A stretch of 64,000 nucleotides of DNA. It comes from Ramlibacter albus (lineage in GTDB: Bacteria > Pseudomonadota > Gammaproteobacteria > Burkholderiales > Burkholderiaceae_C). Positions 1-10,722 of the stretch are shown in pieces. The position numbers were made by a program, and so were the translations under genes. Under the pieces are notes generated by a model. That model made no database searches, had not been told where the DNA came from, and saw nothing but the letters and a program-made list of their open reading frames with translations. Location: contig NZ_JACORU010000001.1 of assembly GCF_014297445.1 (NCBI RefSeq), positions 682,001 to 746,000 on the forward strand, written 5' to 3'. Numbering within the stretch: position 1 is the stretch's first letter; every line of letters starts with the position of its first letter.

Positions 1-180
1 GTCCTTGGTGGGCGGGAACTCCAGCATTTCGCCGGCCATCGCGTCGCTCAGGCCGTGGATGCGGACGATGCCGTCCGTCACGGAGATGACGGTGCCCTGG
101 TTGCGGATGTCGGCGCTGGCCGCGAGGCCTTCGATGCGGCTCTTGATCAGTTCGGAGATTTCTGCGGGATTGAGTTGCAT
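1..180 (-). CDS. atpA: ATP synthase F1 subunit alpha, N-terminal 60 residues (partial)
   Basis: The minus strand from 180 reads [18 protein letters not shown], the conserved start of F1 alpha, and stays open to the window edge, so only the first 60 codons are present. This N-terminal arm contacts subunit delta; the nucleotide-binding domain lies outside. It is the last visible gene of the atp operon, 33 nt after atpH. The edge truncation is an artefact of the window, not a broken gene. Confidence 0.95.
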   Translation of the reverse strand, partial: MQLNPAEISELIKSRIEGLAASADIRNQGTVISVTDGIVRIHGLSDAMAGEMLEFPPTKD

Positions 181-213
181 GACTCTTTCCTTTCCTTCTG
201 TGCTGCCTCCGGC

Positions 214-744
214 TTACGCCGTCAGCGCGACTTTCATTTGTTCGAGGCGGGCCTTGACGGAGGTGTCCAGCACCTCGTCGCCGACCACCACCCGGATGCC
301 GCCGATGAGGGACGGATCTTCCTGCACCGTGAGGTTCAGCTTGCGGCCGAAACGCTTCTCCAGCGCCACCGACACCCGCCCCAGTTCGAATTCGGGGATC
401 GGGAAGGCGCTGTAGACGATGGCGTCCGACGAGCCGCTTTGCGAGTTCTTCATCTCGCGGAACTGGTGCGCGATCTCCGGCAGCGCCGCGAGGCGGCCGT
501 TCTCGATCACGGTGCGCAGGAAGTTCTTGCCGGACTCCGGCAGGTTGGCGCGCGCCACGTCGGCGACGACGTCGTAGACCTGCTGCGCGGTGACCTTCGG
601 GTTGTCCGCGAACTGCAGCAGCTGCGCGTTGCCGGCCACGGCGGCCAGCGCGTCCAGCCACTGCGACGTGCCATTCAAATCGTTCTTCGACGACTTGAAC
701 AGCGCCTCGGCGTACGGGCGGGCGATGGTGGCGAGTTCGGCCAT
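214..744 (-). CDS. atpH: ATP synthase F1 subunit delta
   Basis: A 176-residue protein of the OSCP/delta family, the usual length. It starts [16 protein letters not shown], the conserved helix that binds the alpha-subunit N-terminus, and ends in the basic/hydrophobic C-terminal part that contacts the b stalk. It links F1 to the peripheral stalk at the inner membrane. The gene lies 12 nt after atpF and 33 nt before atpA, in the canonical order. Confidence 0.96.
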   Translation of the reverse strand: MAELATIARPYAEALFKSSKNDLNGTSQWLDALAAVAGNAQLLQFADNPKVTAQQVYDVVADVARANLPESGKNFLRTVIENGRLAALPEIAHQFREMKNSQSGSSDAIVYSAFPIPEFELGRVSVALEKRFGRKLNLTVQEDPSLIGGIRVVVGDEVLDTSVKARLEQMKVALTA

Positions 745-756
745 GCTCGTGTCCCT

Positions 757-1227
757 TTACAGCTCGGTCTGCAGGCGATTGAGCAGCTCGGCGTGCACGC
801 TGGCGTTCACCTCGCGCTTGAGGATCTGCTCCGCGCCCTTGACGGCAAGCGCCGCCACCTGCTCACGCAGGGCTTCGCGCGCCTTGACGGTCTGCTGCTC
901 GGCCTCGGCCCTCGCGGCGGCAACGATCTTGTTGCCTTCCTCGGTGGCGCGCGCCTTGGCTTCCTCGACGATGGTCTGCGCGCGGCGTTCGGCGTCCGCG
1001 AGCATCTGCGCCGTGTCGGCGCGCGACTTCGCGAGCTCCTGCTCGACGCGCTTGTCCGCGTCCGCGAGCTCGGCCTTCGCCTTGTCGGCGGCGGCCAGGC
1101 CCTCGGCGATCTTCTTCGCGCGCTCGTCGAGCGCGGCGGCGATCGGCGGCCACACGAATTTCATCGTGAACGCTACCAGCAGTAGGAACACGATCATCTG
1201 GACGATGAGGGTACCGGTGATGCTCAC
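757..1227 (-). CDS. atpF: ATP synthase Fo subunit b
   Basis: A 156-residue protein with one N-terminal membrane helix (about residues 5-25) followed by a long charged, Ala/Glu/Lys-rich helix typical of the dimeric peripheral stalk. Length and start ([17 protein letters not shown]) fit AtpF. It sits between atpE and atpH, as in other proteobacteria. Confidence 0.96.
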   Translation of the reverse strand: MSITGTLIVQMIVFLLLVAFTMKFVWPPIAAALDERAKKIAEGLAAADKAKAELADADKRVEQELAKSRADTAQMLADAERRAQTIVEEAKARATEEGNKIVAAARAEAEQQTVKAREALREQVAALAVKGAEQILKREVNASVHAELLNRLQTEL

Positions 1228-1288
1228 TTGGTCATCCTTGCTCCCGCGCGCGAACCGCCCGGGAATGGGTTGGAAGGATGGGAAACGA

Positions 1289-2471
<1,183 letters not shown>

Positions 2472-2479
2472 GTTTCTCT

Positions 2480-2977
2480 TCAGCCTTCTGTTCGTTTCGG
2501 GCGCGGCTTGAAGGCCAGCGCCACCCAATAAACCTTCATCGCGAGGACCAGGCCCACCAGCAATGCCGGCCAGCTCAGCCCCGCCACCAGGCTTGGCGCC
2601 GCCAGCAACATGGCGACCGTCAAGCCCAGTTTGACCATCTCCCACACCAGGAACCCCATTGCGGCTGTCGCGGCATTGAGGGAAGAAACGCGGCTGGAGA
2701 TCCCTCGCGCGAACACCGCCGCGGGGACGACCACGGCCAGTGCGCCATATGCGGCGGACCACCCGACGTTTTGCTTCCCGGTGAAGGCCCAGGCCAGCAA
2801 AGCGGCCACGAGCCCCACCCCTGCCTGACCCGCAACCACCCACCAGGGGGAAACCGGCGGGTTCTGTTCACGCAGCCGGCGCGCGGCTTCCGCGCTCACC
2901 GCCTGCACTGGGGGCTCCTCCTCTTTCCAATCCTCCTCGGGAAGCGGCGGTATGTTCTTAGGTGTTTGGCCGCGCAC
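2480..2977 (-). CDS. atpI: ATP synthase subunit I (AtpI-like assembly protein)
   Basis: A membrane protein with four hydrophobic segments after a charged N-terminus, first gene of the atp operon and typical of AtpI/UncI, which assists c-ring assembly. The start is uncertain. The frame opens at a TTG at 3001, almost on top of the predicted transcription start, so the GTG at 2977 is used here. A GTG at 2908 has the best Shine-Dalgarno (AGGAGGAG, 6 nt away) and is an alternative giving 142 residues. Confidence 0.8.
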   Translation of the reverse strand: MRGQTPKNIPPLPEEDWKEEEPPVQAVSAEAARRLREQNPPVSPWWVVAGQAGVGLVAALLAWAFTGKQNVGWSAAYGALAVVVPAAVFARGISSRVSSLNAATAAMGFLVWEMVKLGLTVAMLLAAPSLVAGLSWPALLVGLVLAMKVYWVALAFKPRPKRTEG

Positions 2978-3009
2978 CTGTGTCCCCGGGGAATTTTGCA
3001 AAGCCGCCC

Positions 3010-3044
3010 ATTATAAGTAGAAACCCCCTCTGTTTATCCAGAGG
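3010..3044 (-). promoter_or_regulatory. ATP synthase operon promoter with inverted repeat
   Basis: The minus strand carries a perfect TATAAT at 3015-3010. At the -35 distance there is no good TTGACA. Instead there is a perfect inverted repeat, CCTCTG-N6-CAGAGG (3027-3044), whose 6-nt spacer falls at the -35 position. This suggests a regulator site overlapping the promoter; which regulator is unknown. Confidence 0.55.
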
Positions 3045-3111
3045 TCGCAGACCCAAGGTGCTTGCGGCCGAGGTGAAAGTAGTTTTACTTAAGCGCGCAC
3101 AATCGTCAGCG

Positions 3112-3555
3112 ATGCGTAACCTCTTTCTGTTCCTGCACCTTGCCGCGGCGATCTTCTGGATGGGCGGCATGGCCTTCATGATCCTTGCACTGCGGCCCGC
3201 GCTGGGCACGCTCGAGCCGCCGCAGCGGCTGCCTGTCCTCGGCGGCGTGCTGCGGCGTTTCTTCATCGTCGTGGACATCAGCGTGCTCGTGCTGCTGGTC
3301 ACGGGTGTGCGCCTGCTGCTGCAGGTGCCGGCGGCGGGCGCACCGGTCGGCTGGCACGCGATGGCCGCGCTCGGCATCGCGATGATGCTGGTCTTCCTGT
3401 TCATCCGGCTCGTGCCCTGGCGCCGCATGCGCGCGGCGCTTGGCCAAGCGCAATGGCCGGTGGCCGGGCAGGCAGCCCAGCAGATCGCGCTGCTCGCGAA
3501 GGTCAACCTCGGCCTGGGCTGGCTCGCGATCGCTGCAGTGATCTTCTGGCGCTGA
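3112..3555 (+). CDS. CopD-superfamily membrane protein
   Basis: A 147-residue protein with about four membrane helices. The first contains LFLHLAAAIFWMGGMAF, the His/Trp/Gly-Gly pattern of the CopD/HemJ superfamily. The start at 3112 follows a CACAAT hexamer by 8 nt with no Shine-Dalgarno, suggesting a leaderless transcript. It is divergent from the atp operon and 13 nt upstream of the transaminase gene. The substrate (copper, heme or other) cannot be told from sequence. Confidence 0.75.
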   Translation: MRNLFLFLHLAAAIFWMGGMAFMILALRPALGTLEPPQRLPVLGGVLRRFFIVVDISVLVLLVTGVRLLLQVPAAGAPVGWHAMAALGIAMMLVFLFIRLVPWRRMRAALGQAQWPVAGQAAQQIALLAKVNLGLGWLAIAAVIFWR

Positions 3556-3568
3556 CAGAATGACGGGG

Positions 3569-4453
3569 ATGAACGACATCCCCGCATTGCCCTGCTGGCT
3601 CAACGGCGAGTTCAGCACCCTGCGCGACGCGAAGGTGAGCGTGCTCGATCGCGGCTTCATCTTCGGCGACGGCGTGTACGAGGTGGTGCCCGCGTATGCC
3701 GGCAAGCCCTTCCGTTTTGCCGAGCACATGGCGCGCCTCGAACGCAGCCTCGGCGAGATGCGCATCGAGAACCCGATGAGCCGCCAGGCGTGGGCCTCGC
3801 TCGTGGGCGAACTGATCGAGATGTATGCGGCGCACGTCGGCAAGAAGCCGCAGCAGACGGACCAGCTCGTGTACCTGCAGGTGACGCGTGGCGTGGCGAT
3901 GCGCGACCACGTGATCCCGGCGGGCATCCAGCCGACGGTGTTCGCGACGACCAACCGGCTCTACATCTACTCGCCCGAAGAACGCGAACAGGGCGTGGAG
4001 TGCTTCACGGCGGAGGACTTCCGCTGGCACAAGGCCCACATCAAGAGCATCAGCCTTGCCGGCGCGGTGCTCGCGCGGCAGATCAGCGCGGACCAGGGCG
4101 GCAACGAGACGGTGCTGTTCCGCGACGGCTACCTCACGGAGGCCGCTGCGGCGAACATCTGGGTGGTGAAGGGCGGCAAGGTGCTGGGCTCGCCCAAGGA
4201 CAACCTCGTGCTGGAAGGCATCCGCTACGGGCTGATCGAGCAGCTGTGCGCCGAAGCCGGCATCCCCTTCGAGCTGCGGCGCGTGTCGCGCGACGAGGTG
4301 TTCGCGGCGGACGAGATCCTCATTTCGTCGGCCACGAAGGAAGTGGTGCCCGTGACGCGCCTGGACGGCAAACCGGTTGGAAACGGGCGGCCCGGCCCCA
4401 TCTACGCCAAACTGTATGCCGGCTACCAGCGGGCGAAACAGGCATCGCCATGA
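3569..4453 (+). CDS. dat: D-amino-acid transaminase (class IV aminotransferase)
   Basis: A PLP-dependent class IV aminotransferase of about 294 residues. Visible family features are [15 protein letters not shown] near the N-terminus, the PLP lysine in AHIKSISL and the phosphate-binding EAAAANIW region. D-alanine aminotransferases supply D-amino acids for peptidoglycan. The start at 3569 (MNDIPALP) is preferred because a CAGAAT hexamer ends 7 nt before it; the ATG at 3560 overlaps that hexamer. It overlaps the next gene by ATGA, in the conserved dat-ybeD-lipB-lipA order. A branched-chain aminotransferase is a less likely alternative. Confidence 0.87.
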   Translation: MNDIPALPCWLNGEFSTLRDAKVSVLDRGFIFGDGVYEVVPAYAGKPFRFAEHMARLERSLGEMRIENPMSRQAWASLVGELIEMYAAHVGKKPQQTDQLVYLQVTRGVAMRDHVIPAGIQPTVFATTNRLYIYSPEEREQGVECFTAEDFRWHKAHIKSISLAGAVLARQISADQGGNETVLFRDGYLTEAAAANIWVVKGGKVLGSPKDNLVLEGIRYGLIEQLCAEAGIPFELRRVSRDEVFAADEILISSATKEVVPVTRLDGKPVGNGRPGPIYAKLYAGYQRAKQASP

Positions 4454-4728
4454 ACATCACCGACCCGCCCAAAGAATCCCTCATCGAGTACCCGAGCCAG
4501 TTCCCCATCAAGGTGATGGGGGCCAAGGTGGACGGCTTCGTCCACGCCGTCACGCAGATCGCGAAGCAGTTCGATCCGGCGTTCGACGCGTCCAGCATCG
4601 AGCTGCGCGACAGCAAGGCCGGCAACTACCTCGGCATCACGATCACCATCACGGCGACCAGCCGCGAGCAGCTCGACGAGCTGTACCGCACGCTGTCCAC
4701 GCACCCGATGGTCAAGGTCGTCCTCTGA
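4450..4728 (+). CDS. YbeD/DUF493 family protein
   Basis: A 92-residue protein matching the small alpha/beta YbeD family (DUF493): [12 protein letters not shown] near the start and [15 protein letters not shown] at the end. The function is not firmly known; in many proteobacteria the gene sits directly before lipB, as here (2 nt gap). It overlaps the transaminase stop by 4 nt, implying co-translation. Confidence 0.9.
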   Translation: MNITDPPKESLIEYPSQFPIKVMGAKVDGFVHAVTQIAKQFDPAFDASSIELRDSKAGNYLGITITITATSREQLDELYRTLSTHPMVKVVL

Positions 4729-4730
4729 GC

Positions 4731-5393
4731 TTGGAGACGCGCGTCCTCGGCCTGGTCGAGTACGTGCCCACGTACGAGGCGATGCGCGCCTTCACGGAGG
4801 AGCGCACCGACGCGACGCCCGACGAGCTGTGGATCTGCGAGCACCCGCCCGTGTTCACGCAGGGGCTGGCCGGCAAGCCCGAGCACCTGTTGAATCCGGG
4901 CGACATCCCCGTCGTGCAGACGAATCGCGGCGGCCAGGTCACGTACCACGGCCCGGGGCAGGTGGTTGCCTACCCGCTGATGGACCTCAGGCGCGCCGGT
5001 TACTTCGTCAAGGAATACGTCTACCGGCTCGAAGAGGCCGTGATCCGCGCGTTGATGCACTACGGCGTCACGGGCCATCGGGTTGCGGGCGCGCCGGGCA
5101 TCTATGTGCGGCTGGACAACCCGTTCTCCCACGCCGCGATCACCGGGCCGAGGCAGGACCCGTTCGCCGGGCTCGGCAAGATCGCCGCGCTGGGCGTCAA
5201 GGTCAGCAGGCACTACACGTACCACGGCGTCGCCTTCAACGTGGCGATGGACCTCCAGCCGTTTCTACGTATTAATCCTTGCGGGTACGCAAGCCTTTCG
5301 ACAGTGGACCTTTCTACAATCGGGGTTTCCACCACATGGGATGATGCGGCAGGCGTGCTCGGCCACCAGCTGCGCGCGCTCCTGCCCTCCTGA
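4731..5393 (+). CDS. lipB: Octanoyl-[acyl carrier protein]-protein N-octanoyltransferase
   Basis: Transfers octanoate from acyl carrier protein to lipoyl domains. The 220-residue protein has [11 protein letters not shown], the catalytic lysine in [11 protein letters not shown] and the acyl-accepting cysteine in [11 protein letters not shown]. The TTG at 4731 is chosen because alignment to E. coli LipB begins there ([13 protein letters not shown]) and it is 2 nt after the ybeD stop. An insertion of about ten residues (around [14 protein letters not shown]) precedes the catalytic lysine. lipA follows 11 nt downstream. Confidence 0.94.
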   Translation: METRVLGLVEYVPTYEAMRAFTEERTDATPDELWICEHPPVFTQGLAGKPEHLLNPGDIPVVQTNRGGQVTYHGPGQVVAYPLMDLRRAGYFVKEYVYRLEEAVIRALMHYGVTGHRVAGAPGIYVRLDNPFSHAAITGPRQDPFAGLGKIAALGVKVSRHYTYHGVAFNVAMDLQPFLRINPCGYASLSTVDLSTIGVSTTWDDAAGVLGHQLRALLPS

Positions 5394-5404
5394 AGAGACC
5401 CGCC

Positions 5405-6397
5405 ATGAGCTCCACCAACGTCGTGCGCGACGCGCAATCCGTCGATACCTACGATGCCACCGCCAAGCAGAAGGCCGCGGCCAAGCTGTCGCGCATCCCG
5501 GTGAAGGTGGAACAGGGCGAGGTGCTGAAGAAGCCGGACTGGATCCGCGTGAAGGCCGGCAGCGCGAGCAGCCGCTTCTACGAGATCAAGCAGATCCTGC
5601 GCGAGCACAAGCTGCACAGCGTGTGCGAGGAGGCGTCCTGCCCCAACATCGGCGAATGCTTCGGCAAGGGCACGGCCACGTTCATGATCATGGGCGACAA
5701 GTGCACGCGCCGCTGCCCGTTCTGCGACGTGGGGCACGGCCGCCCCGACCCGCTCGACGTGAACGAGCCGGAGAACCTCGCGAAGACGATCGCGGCGCTC
5801 AAGCTCAAGTACGTCGTGATCACGAGCGTGGACCGCGACGACCTGCGCGACGGCGGCGCCGGCCACTTCGTCGAATGCATCCGCAGGACGCGCGAGCTGT
5901 CGCCCGGCACGACCATCGAAGTGCTGGTGCCCGACTTCCGCGGCCGCGACGACCGCGCGCTGGAAATCCTGAAGGCCGCGCCGCCGGACGTGATGAACCA
6001 CAACCTCGAGACGATCCCGCGCCTGTACAAGGAAGCGCGGCCCGGCTCGGACTACAAGTTCTCGCTCAACCTGCTGAAGAAGTTCAAGGCCCTGCACCCG
6101 AACGTTCCGACCAAGAGCGGCCTGATGGTGGGCCTGGGCGAGACCGACGAAGAGATCCTCGACGTGATGCGCGACATGCGCGAGCACGACATCGAGATGC
6201 TCACCATCGGCCAGTACCTCGCGCCTTCCACGTCGCACCTGCCCGTACGGCGCTACGTGCACCCGGACACGTTCAAGATGTTCGAGGAGAAGGCGCGGGA
6301 GATGGGCTTCACGCACGCAGCCGTCGGTGCGATGGTGCGCAGCTCTTACCACGCCGACCAGCAGGCGCACGCCGCGGGCGTGCCCGACACGGTCTGA
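5405..6397 (+). CDS. lipA: Lipoyl synthase
   Basis: A radical-SAM enzyme that inserts two sulfurs into octanoyl-lipoyl domains. The 330-residue sequence has both cluster sites: the auxiliary cluster [12 protein letters not shown] and the radical-SAM CTRRCPFC. It completes the lipoate pathway with the adjacent lipB. The N-terminal ~45 residues are variable, as in other LipA proteins. Confidence 0.97.
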   Translation: MSSTNVVRDAQSVDTYDATAKQKAAAKLSRIPVKVEQGEVLKKPDWIRVKAGSASSRFYEIKQILREHKLHSVCEEASCPNIGECFGKGTATFMIMGDKCTRRCPFCDVGHGRPDPLDVNEPENLAKTIAALKLKYVVITSVDRDDLRDGGAGHFVECIRRTRELSPGTTIEVLVPDFRGRDDRALEILKAAPPDVMNHNLETIPRLYKEARPGSDYKFSLNLLKKFKALHPNVPTKSGLMVGLGETDEEILDVMRDMREHDIEMLTIGQYLAPSTSHLPVRRYVHPDTFKMFEEKAREMGFTHAAVGAMVRSSYHADQQAHAAGVPDTV

Positions 6398-7221
6398 GCG
6401 CCAACCTCTACGCCCTGGGCGCGATCGCGCTCTGGGCTGCGCTCGCTTCGCTCGGGCTTGCGCTCAAGCACGTTCCGCCTTTCCTGCTCACGGGCCTTGC
6501 GCTCGTGATCGGCAGCATCCCCGCGTGGCCGCTGGTGAAGCAGTGGCGCGTGCCGCCGAAGACGCTGGCGCTCGGCGTGTACGGCCTCTTCGCGTATCAC
6601 TTCCTGCTGTTCGTCGGCCTGCGCACGGCGCCTGCGGTTGAGGCGAATCTCGTCAACTATCTCTGGCCCTTGCTGATCGTGCTGCTGGCGCCGGTGATCC
6701 TGCCGGGGATGCACCTGCGCGCCATGCACATCGTCGCCGGGCTCACGGGGTTCGCGGGCGCTGCGGTGGCGATCCTCGGCAGCGGTGCGAGTACCGGTGC
6801 GGGCGGGTGGTCGTGGGGCTATCTCTGCGCATTGGGCGCGGCCTTCATCTGGTCGACGTACTCGTTGATGACTCGGCGCGTCGGCGCGTTTCCGACGGCG
6901 GCGATCGGGCTGTTCGGGCTCGTGTCCGGCGTGCTCTCGCTGCTTTGCCATGTGGTTCTCGAACCCTCGGCGCAGTTGAGCGCGCAGGATTGGCTGCTCA
7001 TCGCGATCGCAGGCCTGGGTCCGCTGGGTGCGGCGTTCTTCCTGTGGGACAAGGCGCTCAAGCTTGGTGACCCGCGCCAAGTGGGGATCTTGAGCTACAT
7101 CACACCTCTGGCCTCGACAACGCTGCTCATGATCGTCAGCGGCCGGCCACTGACCTGGAGCATCGGGCTCGCGGCCGCCTTGATCATCGGCGCGGCCGTC
7201 GCAGGCACTCGCGCCGGTTAA
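6394..7221 (+). CDS. EamA (DMT superfamily) transporter; start codon uncertain
   Basis: Ten hydrophobic segments in two repeats (for example [20 protein letters not shown]) mark a drug/metabolite-transporter (EamA) protein. No ATG, GTG or TTG occurs in frame near the expected N-terminus. Homology-like sequence begins at a CTG at 6394, which overlaps the lipA stop as CTGA, so a CTG start coupled to lipA is proposed. The next in-frame GTG lies beyond the first membrane helix. The substrate is unknown. The gene ends convergently with ptsI, overlapping it by 4 nt. Confidence 0.82.
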   Translation: MSANLYALGAIALWAALASLGLALKHVPPFLLTGLALVIGSIPAWPLVKQWRVPPKTLALGVYGLFAYHFLLFVGLRTAPAVEANLVNYLWPLLIVLLAPVILPGMHLRAMHIVAGLTGFAGAAVAILGSGASTGAGGWSWGYLCALGAAFIWSTYSLMTRRVGAFPTAAIGLFGLVSGVLSLLCHVVLEPSAQLSAQDWLLIAIAGLGPLGAAFFLWDKALKLGDPRQVGILSYITPLASTTLLMIVSGRPLTWSIGLAAALIIGAAVAGTRAG

Positions 7222-8984
7222 GCGGCCATCAGCGCAGCGGGGTCCTCGGACTCGATCACGCGTTGCGCCCACTCCGCAAGCCGCGTTGAATCGGCGCGCA
7301 ACACTTCCTGCTTCACCGCGAGGATCTGCGCCGGGTGCATCGAGAAGCTGCGCAAGCCGAGCCCGAGCAGCAGCCGCGTGAACTGCGTGTCGCCGGCCAT
7401 CTCGCCGCACACGCTCACGCCCTTGCCTTGCCGCACGCACTCCGAAATCGTGTCGGCCACGAGCCGCAGCACGGCCGGATGGCAAGGGTCGTACAGGTGC
7501 GCGACCGACTCGTCCGCGCGGTCGATCGCCAGCGTGTACTGGATCAGGTCGTTGGTGCCGATCGACAGGAAGTCGAAGTACTTGAGGAAGGTGCGCACGG
7601 CCAGTGCCGCGGCGGGCACTTCGATCATGGCGCCCACGTCAACGGGTCCGTACGCCGTGCCGCGGTTGTCCAGCTCCGCACGCGCGAAGTCCAGCAGCGA
7701 CAGCGTCTGGCGGATCTCGCCGCCGTGCGCCAGCATCGGGATCAGCAGGTTGACCTTGCCATGCGCGGCCGCGCGCAGGATCGCGCGCAGCTGCGTGCGA
7801 AACATGTCGGGCTCCGACAGGCTCCAGCGGATCGCCCGCAAGCCCAGCGCCGGGTTCAGGTGCGCCTCGTCGCGCCGCGATTCGTCGAGCGGCTTGTCGG
7901 CGCCGACGTCCACGGTGCGGATCGTCACCGGCAAGCCCTCCATCCCCTCCACCGCACGGCGATAGGCAAGGTACTGCTCCTCTTCGTCCGGCAGGTTGCC
8001 GTGCCGGCCCATGAAGAGGAACTCGCTGCGGAACAAACCCACGCCCACGGCACCTGCCTTCAATGCGGCAGGCGCGTCGTCCGGCATCTCGATGTTGGCC
8101 AGCAGCTCGATCTTCTGCCCGTCGAGCGTGACGGCCGGTGTATGCCGCAGGCGCGAGAGGCGCCCGCGCTCCAGCTCCGCCTGCCGCTGCTTGAAGCCGT
8201 ACTCCGCCAGGATGATCGGCGACGGGTCGACGATCATCACGCCGGCGTCGCCGTCGATGATGACCCAGTCGTCCTGCCGCACGAGCTGGCTCGCGCTGCG
8301 CGCGCCCACGACGGCCGGGATGTCCATGCTGCGCGCGACGATCGCCGTGTGCGACGTCTTGCCGCCCACGTCGGTGACGAAACCGGCGAACACGCTCTGC
8401 TTGAACTGCAGCATGTCGGCGGGCGACAGGTCGTGCGCGATCAGCACCAGCGGCACGTCGACGCTGTCGTCCAGCAGCAGGTCCTGCTGCGTCTTGCGTT
8501 TGGGCGCGGGCGGCTGCGCGACGGGCGAAGGCACGCCCTTCATGTAGCGCAGGATGCGTTCGGCCACCTGCTCGAGGTCGGCCTTGCGCTCGCGCAGGTA
8601 CTCGTCCTCCATGTCGTCGAACTGGCGCGACAGCACTTCCAGCTGCGTCGTCAGCGCCCATTCGGCGTTGTAGAGGCGGTCGGTGATCCAGTGCTTGACG
8701 CCGGCGATCAGCTCCTCGTCCTGCAGCAGCATCAGGTGCACGTCGAGCAGCGCGCCGAGCTCGTGCGGCGCCTCTTTCGGGCCCATCTGCGAGATGGTCT
8801 GCTGCAGGCGGTGGATCTCCTCGACCACCGCATTGCGGCCCGCGCGCACGCGGTCGATCTCCGCTTCCACCTGCCCCGGTTCGATGAAGTAGTGCGCGAC
8901 GTCCGCCCGGCCCGCGGCCATCAGCACCGCGCGCCCGATGGCGATGCCACGGGCGACGGCGATGCCGTGGACGGCGAAGGTCAC
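7218..8984 (-). CDS. ptsI: Phosphoenolpyruvate-protein phosphotransferase (PTS enzyme I)
   Basis: A 588-residue enzyme I that moves phosphate from PEP to HPr. The phospho-histidine site is GGKTSHTAIVAR. The PEP-binding half has LFRSEFLFMGR, GTNDLIQYTLAIDR and the catalytic cysteine of VSVCGEMAGD. The GTG start at 8984 overlaps the ptsH stop (GTGA), indicating translational coupling. An upstream extension was rejected as a shadow of ptsH. Confidence 0.95.
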   Translation of the reverse strand: MTFAVHGIAVARGIAIGRAVLMAAGRADVAHYFIEPGQVEAEIDRVRAGRNAVVEEIHRLQQTISQMGPKEAPHELGALLDVHLMLLQDEELIAGVKHWITDRLYNAEWALTTQLEVLSRQFDDMEDEYLRERKADLEQVAERILRYMKGVPSPVAQPPAPKRKTQQDLLLDDSVDVPLVLIAHDLSPADMLQFKQSVFAGFVTDVGGKTSHTAIVARSMDIPAVVGARSASQLVRQDDWVIIDGDAGVMIVDPSPIILAEYGFKQRQAELERGRLSRLRHTPAVTLDGQKIELLANIEMPDDAPAALKAGAVGVGLFRSEFLFMGRHGNLPDEEEQYLAYRRAVEGMEGLPVTIRTVDVGADKPLDESRRDEAHLNPALGLRAIRWSLSEPDMFRTQLRAILRAAAHGKVNLLIPMLAHGGEIRQTLSLLDFARAELDNRGTAYGPVDVGAMIEVPAAALAVRTFLKYFDFLSIGTNDLIQYTLAIDRADESVAHLYDPCHPAVLRLVADTISECVRQGKGVSVCGEMAGDTQFTRLLLGLGLRSFSMHPAQILAVKQEVLRADSTRLAEWAQRVIESEDPAALMAA

Positions 8985-9250
8985 TCGCCTTCTCCGAACT
9001 TGTCGTTGATGAGGGCCAGGAGCGCGTCCATGCACTCCTGCTCCTTGTCCCCGTTCGTCTCCACCGTAACTTCGGTCCCAAGGCCCGCGGCCAGCATCAT
9101 CACGCCCATGATGCTCTTGGCATTGACGCGGCGCTCGCCGCGCGCCATCCACACCTCGCAGGGGTAGCTGCCCGCCAGCTTGGTGAGCTTGGCCGAGGCA
9201 CGCGCGTGAAGGCCCAGCTTATTGCTGATGGTCACGTTCGTCTTGATCAT
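8981..9250 (-). CDS. ptsH: PTS phosphocarrier protein HPr
   Basis: An 89-residue HPr. The enzyme I-dependent histidine lies in GLHARAS (His15), and the serine region KSIMGVMML (around Ser46) is present. It sits between EIIA and enzyme I; its start overlaps the 3' end of the EIIA gene by 32 nt and its stop overlaps ptsI by 4 nt. Confidence 0.95.
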   Translation of the reverse strand: MIKTNVTISNKLGLHARASAKLTKLAGSYPCEVWMARGERRVNAKSIMGVMMLAAGLGTEVTVETNGDKEQECMDALLALINDKFGEGE

Positions 9251-9674
9251 GGTTCCGTCGGGTCTGGTTCTGGGGTGCGGCGGGCGCGACCTGCATGACG
9301 CCCTGCGTGCCGCCCACCATGGCGCGGGAAACGAGCGTTTCCAGCGGCTCGTGGCGGTAGCTCACCGTGCGCAGCAGCATGGGCAGGTTCACGCCCGTGA
9401 TCAGGCGCGTGCGAGTGCCGTCGACCAGCTTCTGGGCGACGTTGCTCGGCGTGGCGCCGAAGATGTCCGTGAGAATGAGCACGCCCTTGACCTGCGGCAC
9501 GTGCGTCAGCTGGTCCAGAGCGATCCTGGCGGCGCCCAGCGTCTCGTCCGGCGACAGGTTGGGCTGCACGTCGATGGCGGCCACCAGCGGGCCGCAATCG
9601 GGGAACACGTGCAATGCGCACTGCCGCAGTGCGTTGGCGAGCGGCGCGTGGGCAATGATCAGGATGCCGTTCAT
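9219..9674 (-). CDS. PTS EIIA component, mannose/fructose-type
   Basis: A 151-residue EIIA of the mannose class: MNGILIIAHAPLANAL carries the phosphorylatable His9, and LILTDIFGATPSNVA is the conserved second motif. No EIIB or EIIC gene is nearby, so the EIIA-HPr-EI set is probably regulatory rather than for sugar uptake (inference from similar betaproteobacterial systems). The start is either 9674 (GGGA upstream) or 9680. A CATAAT hexamer lies at 9690-9685. Confidence 0.9.
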   Translation of the reverse strand: MNGILIIAHAPLANALRQCALHVFPDCGPLVAAIDVQPNLSPDETLGAARIALDQLTHVPQVKGVLILTDIFGATPSNVAQKLVDGTRTRLITGVNLPMLLRTVSYRHEPLETLVSRAMVGGTQGVMQVAPAAPQNQTRRNHDQDERDHQQ

Positions 9675-9718
9675 CTTCATCCCGATTATGGCCGCTGCCC
9701 CGGCGGCTGCCCGGCCGC

Positions 9719-10405
9719 TTATTTGACTTCGAACACCTTCCAGGCCGCTACGAGCTTGTCGTAGTCCAGCCCGGGGGCTTCCAGCGCCGCCATGAGCGTG
9801 CTTTCCCGCTGGGCCACCCGCGCGATCGCGGCCGGAAGTGCATCGACCAGCGCGGCCGGGATCACGACGCAGCCGTGCCGGTCCGCATGGACCAGGTCGC
9901 CCGGCGACACGGGCAGGCCGAAGACGCTCACCGGCGTGTCGAACGCCACCAGGTGCGCAAAGCCGGACCCGGGGCAGACGTTGCCGCCCAGCAGGCCGAA
10001 GCCGGCCGGCATCGAGCCGATGTCGCGGATGGCGCCGTTGGTGACGGCGCCCACGATGCCCATGCCCTTGTGGATGGACACCTGGATCTCGCCCCAGATG
10101 CAGCCCATGCCGCGCCGCTCGCCGCAGTCTTCCATCACCACCACGGACGGACGGCCGCGCGCCTGCTCGAGGTAGCGGTAGTAGGCGAAGCGGCGCGCGA
10201 GCATCGTGTCGTGGCTGTCTTTCGACGGCGCGGACGACACGATCTTCGCGGTGAGTGCATAGCCGGTGAAAGGCTGCAGGTCGGCGCTCGCCGGGACCAC
10301 CGCGTCGAGCGTGTAGTTCTTCCCGCGCAACGAGGGGTCGAGCACGATCATGGCGTTGCACACCGTGCCCGTGTCCACGCCGGCGAGGGCCTCGAAGATG
10401 CTCAC
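9719..10405 (-). CDS. RraA-like aldolase/decarboxylase family protein
   Basis: A 228-residue RraA-fold protein. GAVTNGAIRDIGSM holds the Gly-x-Arg-Asp that binds pyruvate and metal in 4-hydroxy-4-methyl-2-oxoglutarate and carboxy-hydroxy-oxoadipate aldolases. It is the last gene of the TPP/AtuA operon, overlapping the DUF4387 stop by ATGA, so a catabolic aldolase or decarboxylase is likelier than an RNase E inhibitor. The substrate is unknown. Confidence 0.85.
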   Translation of the reverse strand: MSIFEALAGVDTGTVCNAMIVLDPSLRGKNYTLDAVVPASADLQPFTGYALTAKIVSSAPSKDSHDTMLARRFAYYRYLEQARGRPSVVVMEDCGERRGMGCIWGEIQVSIHKGMGIVGAVTNGAIRDIGSMPAGFGLLGGNVCPGSGFAHLVAFDTPVSVFGLPVSPGDLVHADRHGCVVIPAALVDALPAAIARVAQRESTLMAALEAPGLDYDKLVAAWKVFEVK

Positions 10406-10722
10406 GCGGGAATCTTCAGCGTGGTGAGCGGCAGGTGCTGCTGGCAGCCGTACACGTCGCGGTCGTCGAGGTCACCCGAGCTCGTGGGGCGCTTCAGCGT
10501 GATCTTGAACGCGCGGGCTGCGTCGAACGCGGTGCACACAAGCACGTGCTCGCGCGGCACGGCGAAGGCATGCGCCATCGCGTCGAAGTTGATCGCGCCG
10601 CTTGCCTTGACGATGCGGTACGGCTCCTCGCGGTCGAACATCACGTCGAAGGTCAGCTCGAAGGGGCCGGAGTTCTTGCTGCGGATCACCTTGGCGTAGT
10701 CGGTGAGGGTCTTCTCGCTCAT
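10402..10722 (-). CDS. DUF4387 domain protein
   Basis: A 106-residue protein (MSEKTLTDYAKVIRSKNSG at the start, YGCQQHLPLTTLKIP at the end) that I recognise as DUF4387, a family usually encoded beside AtuA-like genes. The ATG at 10722 overlaps the AtuA stop and its own stop overlaps the RraA start, so all three are co-translated. Its position equals the C-terminal domain of the single-chain AtuA protein at 48915, which suggests it is that domain as a separate subunit (inference). Confidence 0.83.
   Translation of the reverse strand: MSEKTLTDYAKVIRSKNSGPFELTFDVMFDREEPYRIVKASGAINFDAMAHAFAVPREHVLVCTAFDAARAFKITLKRPTSSGDLDDRDVYGCQQHLPLTTLKIPA

Noticed and set aside
55-1185. Long plus-strand open frame across atpH and atpF
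   Set aside because: An antisense shadow in high-GC DNA; the minus strand encodes recognisable ATP synthase subunits and the plus translation has no coherent family features.
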